Source of the DNA: Symsagittifera roscoffensis
Lineage: Eukaryota; Xenacoelomorpha; Acoela; Convolutidae
Length of the DNA: 64,000 nt
Direction: 5' to 3'
NCBI RefSeq assembly: GCF_963678635.1
Contig: NC_087065.1
Coordinates: forward strand, 70,356,630-70,420,629
Positions 51,101 to 54,100 of the stretch are shown here, in pieces. Under the pieces are notes generated by a model. It was not told where the DNA came from. It did not search any database and worked only from the letters and a program-made list of their open reading frames with translations. The number at the start of each line of letters is the position of its first letter. Position 1 is the first letter of the stretch. A program made the translations under genes and the position numbers.

Positions 51101-54100
51101 TTCGAATTGTTGCTTCAAATATTGGAAGCAAAGTTCTTAAATGCGGTTAGAAAAACATACAGTGGGGAGGATTCATACGTGTCTCTACAAATTCTTCAAA
51201 ATCTAATGCTCTTCGACAGCATGCGCACATTTATACTTTTTCTTTCAAAAAACTCCCGTCCATCTCTATGGCTTCGTCAACACCGTCAGTTTTTAAAAGA
51301 TTAGCTAAATTATCTTGCGAACATGCCTCTCTTAAGTAGTTGTTTCAACCAAAAATCACTTATGTAGAAGATATCTGTAACTCTTTTTGGCAACATGCAA
51401 CAGTTGTGTACTCATTTGCCCAACAGTGAAGTTTAATGTGATTTTGCTGTCTGATAGATGTGCCATGAAAAGCAGTTTTCTTTTTTTTCGGTTGGCTATT
51501 GATGTCTGCACTTCTTTTATTACAAAACCATTGAATTTTTTCCCCAGTTAAATGAAATTATTTTGCAGATTCAAATTTAACACAGCACCTATCTGTATGT
51601 AACAATCCGTTTCCAGTTAGAAAATTGATAGCTTCAGTTTTTTCTTGTATAATCTTCTTCAAATTTATCAGATTAATTTTGCATCTTTTTTCGACTTTTT
51701 CACAAAGAAAATTGAATAAAAATGCAATTTCTGGTGCATTATACAACATCGATTGCAAGGTTGATGATAAATGGAATAAAGAAAACTCAATTTTGAAACC
51801 TCAAAAGGTGGAAAAAAAAGTCAACTGCTCGTATTAAAGCAAAGAACTCATTATTTGGATCGTATTTTTGAGATACGTCGTCTAGTGTTTGCTTTACATA
51901 AATGATGGTTGCTTACACAATTGCTTTACACAAGTAATTCTTATTAATGTGATCAAAACTTTTTGTGCTACTTGCACAGCAGTCATCCACTCTTTTCATA
52001 TTTTTAGACTTTGATCAACAAAAAATGAGAGGATTAGAAAAATACTGAAGGTTTTTTAAAAAAATGCAATTCACCAAATCCGGCAATTCTAGGCAAAAGT
52101 TGAACTCAGATCAATGTAACCAATATAGTCAACGAAAATATGGCAAAGATTTATCTTATGAAGCAAGCTGAATTAAGCTGAATAAAAATTTGTTAAGTTA
52201 AGTCGCATCAAATTTTTTTGAACATTTCGTTTACAACACCAGTTGCTTGAATTAGCTAGGTTTCAAAATTGAAAAGCTTGAATGAACTCTAGGAAACAAA
52301 ATTAATGACCGATGATTTTGAAATTTATTTTAACGTAGGACTGATTCATTTTAAAATTACTTGATAACAACAATCGTTATTGATTGGCAATATTTATCAA
52401 AATAAATAAAATAATTTGAGAACACTGGATCATTTGGTAATTTTTCAGTTCCACGGGAAAATCTCGAAGATAAATCCCATTTTTGAAAAATAAAGTAAAG
52501 CTCAACTTCTGCACTATTTGCAATTTCGTTATTGGAGAGCTTAACATTCATTCTCTTTAGCGAGTAATTTTAAATGAACTTAAGAGAAATCGAAGATCAA
52601 AATGCCAAAATAAACTTCAACGCCAAAAAATCAAAAGCCAAAACACATAAATATAATTTTGAGCGTGAAAAAAAAACAAACACAGTCACAGCATCAGTAG
52701 ACAGAACCTAGCGACCCCCATTATCATTGTCAAAAAAAAACCCAAAAAAAACGATTTGTTCCTTCAAATTACCTTTTTTACCTGAAAAAAAAGTTTTTGA
52801 AAAAAGCCTTTTTCTAAGTTTTTGTTATTTGATTATAGAATCTCTCACAGTATACTAACCAACAGTTTATATGATTTAATGTGCATAAATGAGTTTGAAC
52901 GTGCGAAAAATGAATGTGAAATGCCAAATTATGAAATGTCAATGAGTCTTCGCCAAATTTGAGTCTGATCAGCTAACTATTTCTCGACACTGAAAAAGGT
53001 TTTCTGGTTTTTTTTGAAAATATGACTTACGGCTGATACAGTTTTGATATAAAAGCTCACTGCCCCCTTCCCCCAATTAGTTTTTCCCTATGGTCGTCAA
53101 AATTGAGTGGAACAAATCGAGTGTCTTTGGACTCAAAGGATCTTGGATATTTCAAGAAACTAACTATTTTCAAGAAACTGAATGAAAACCAATGTTCAAT
53201 TGTCTATAATTCAGCACAGATACTTCGGTCATAAAAGGTTTTACCAATTTGAAACTGAGACAAGGCTGATCGTATCTCAAGAAAAATCTTCAACGTGTCT
53301 GCGAGTCTGAGGAAAAATAACGAGTCAAGCCGTTTTTGGCAAACACAAATGATATCATCAAAAGAAGCAACAAAAAAGCTTTTATCAGGGCGAAGCCCTG
53401 AAAAATCCGACTGCCTTTTAAGGTCTATGCAGTAAGGTTCGCTTGAAAAAAAATGAAAATCATCCCCCTACACGCTATATAAAGTACAAAGTGATGAACG
53501 CACAGAGCAAAGTATTAACAGAGAGGCGAAGCTGTGTTTCGCAAAAACTAGTGAGAACACAGCAACCAGTAGCTCTAGAGTTCTAAAAAGTGCAACAAAA
53601 AATAAGCTTCGAATTAGTAAAAATTCGGCGACATCTCGAACTCGTACCTACGACCTGCTGCGACCGAGAGATTATGAGTCTCACACACTAACCACTCAGC
53701 CATGAAAAGAAGATAGGGTAAATATCTTTTGAATTTTGAACTCAAGACATCAAGTATTTTCACAGTTGATAGACAAAATTCGGCGACAAAAAGTTGAAAG
53801 CTGTTGGATGGGAAAAAACAGGCTAACTTCAAATATTCCGTCATTTTCAGCCAAAAACTCATCAGAAATCATCGCCAGACATTTCAACCAGTTCACCAAA
53901 TGCCTCATATCAGCCCAAAATAAATTGAGGAATAAAAACTGTCTACTCAGTAAAAATCTGATAAAAAAACGATTAATATCATCAAAATTTACAAAAAAAA
54001 TAACTGGTATAAAAATGACCTTTTCAAAACAGGGTTTTCGGTCTTCCAGTCATTCGGCATAGATGTCGCCCATGTCTTCTGTCGCTCATCCATGCCCACT

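Larger units (their letters stand above)
44475..51905 (-). repeat. Tandem array of eight decayed Merlin/ISXO2-type transposase units
   Basis: Eight head-to-tail units start near 44,475, 45,281, 46,237, 47,211, 48,179, 49,151, 50,072 and 51,036, about 0.92-0.97 kb each (the first is ~0.81 kb and lacks a segment). On the minus strand each reads as the front half of a Merlin/IS1016-like transposase: FNFPTENGLLDTDRCCNNCG (zinc ribbon, with a second KCRHQ half now in another frame), a helix-turn-helix-like MSTELLHVA, then ANPLKIEGLDK, VEIDESFF (first catalytic Asp) and GIYRD. Every unit is frameshifted and lacks the later catalytic Asp/Glu region. Units 7 and 8 are the most diverged. Confidence 0.82.
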
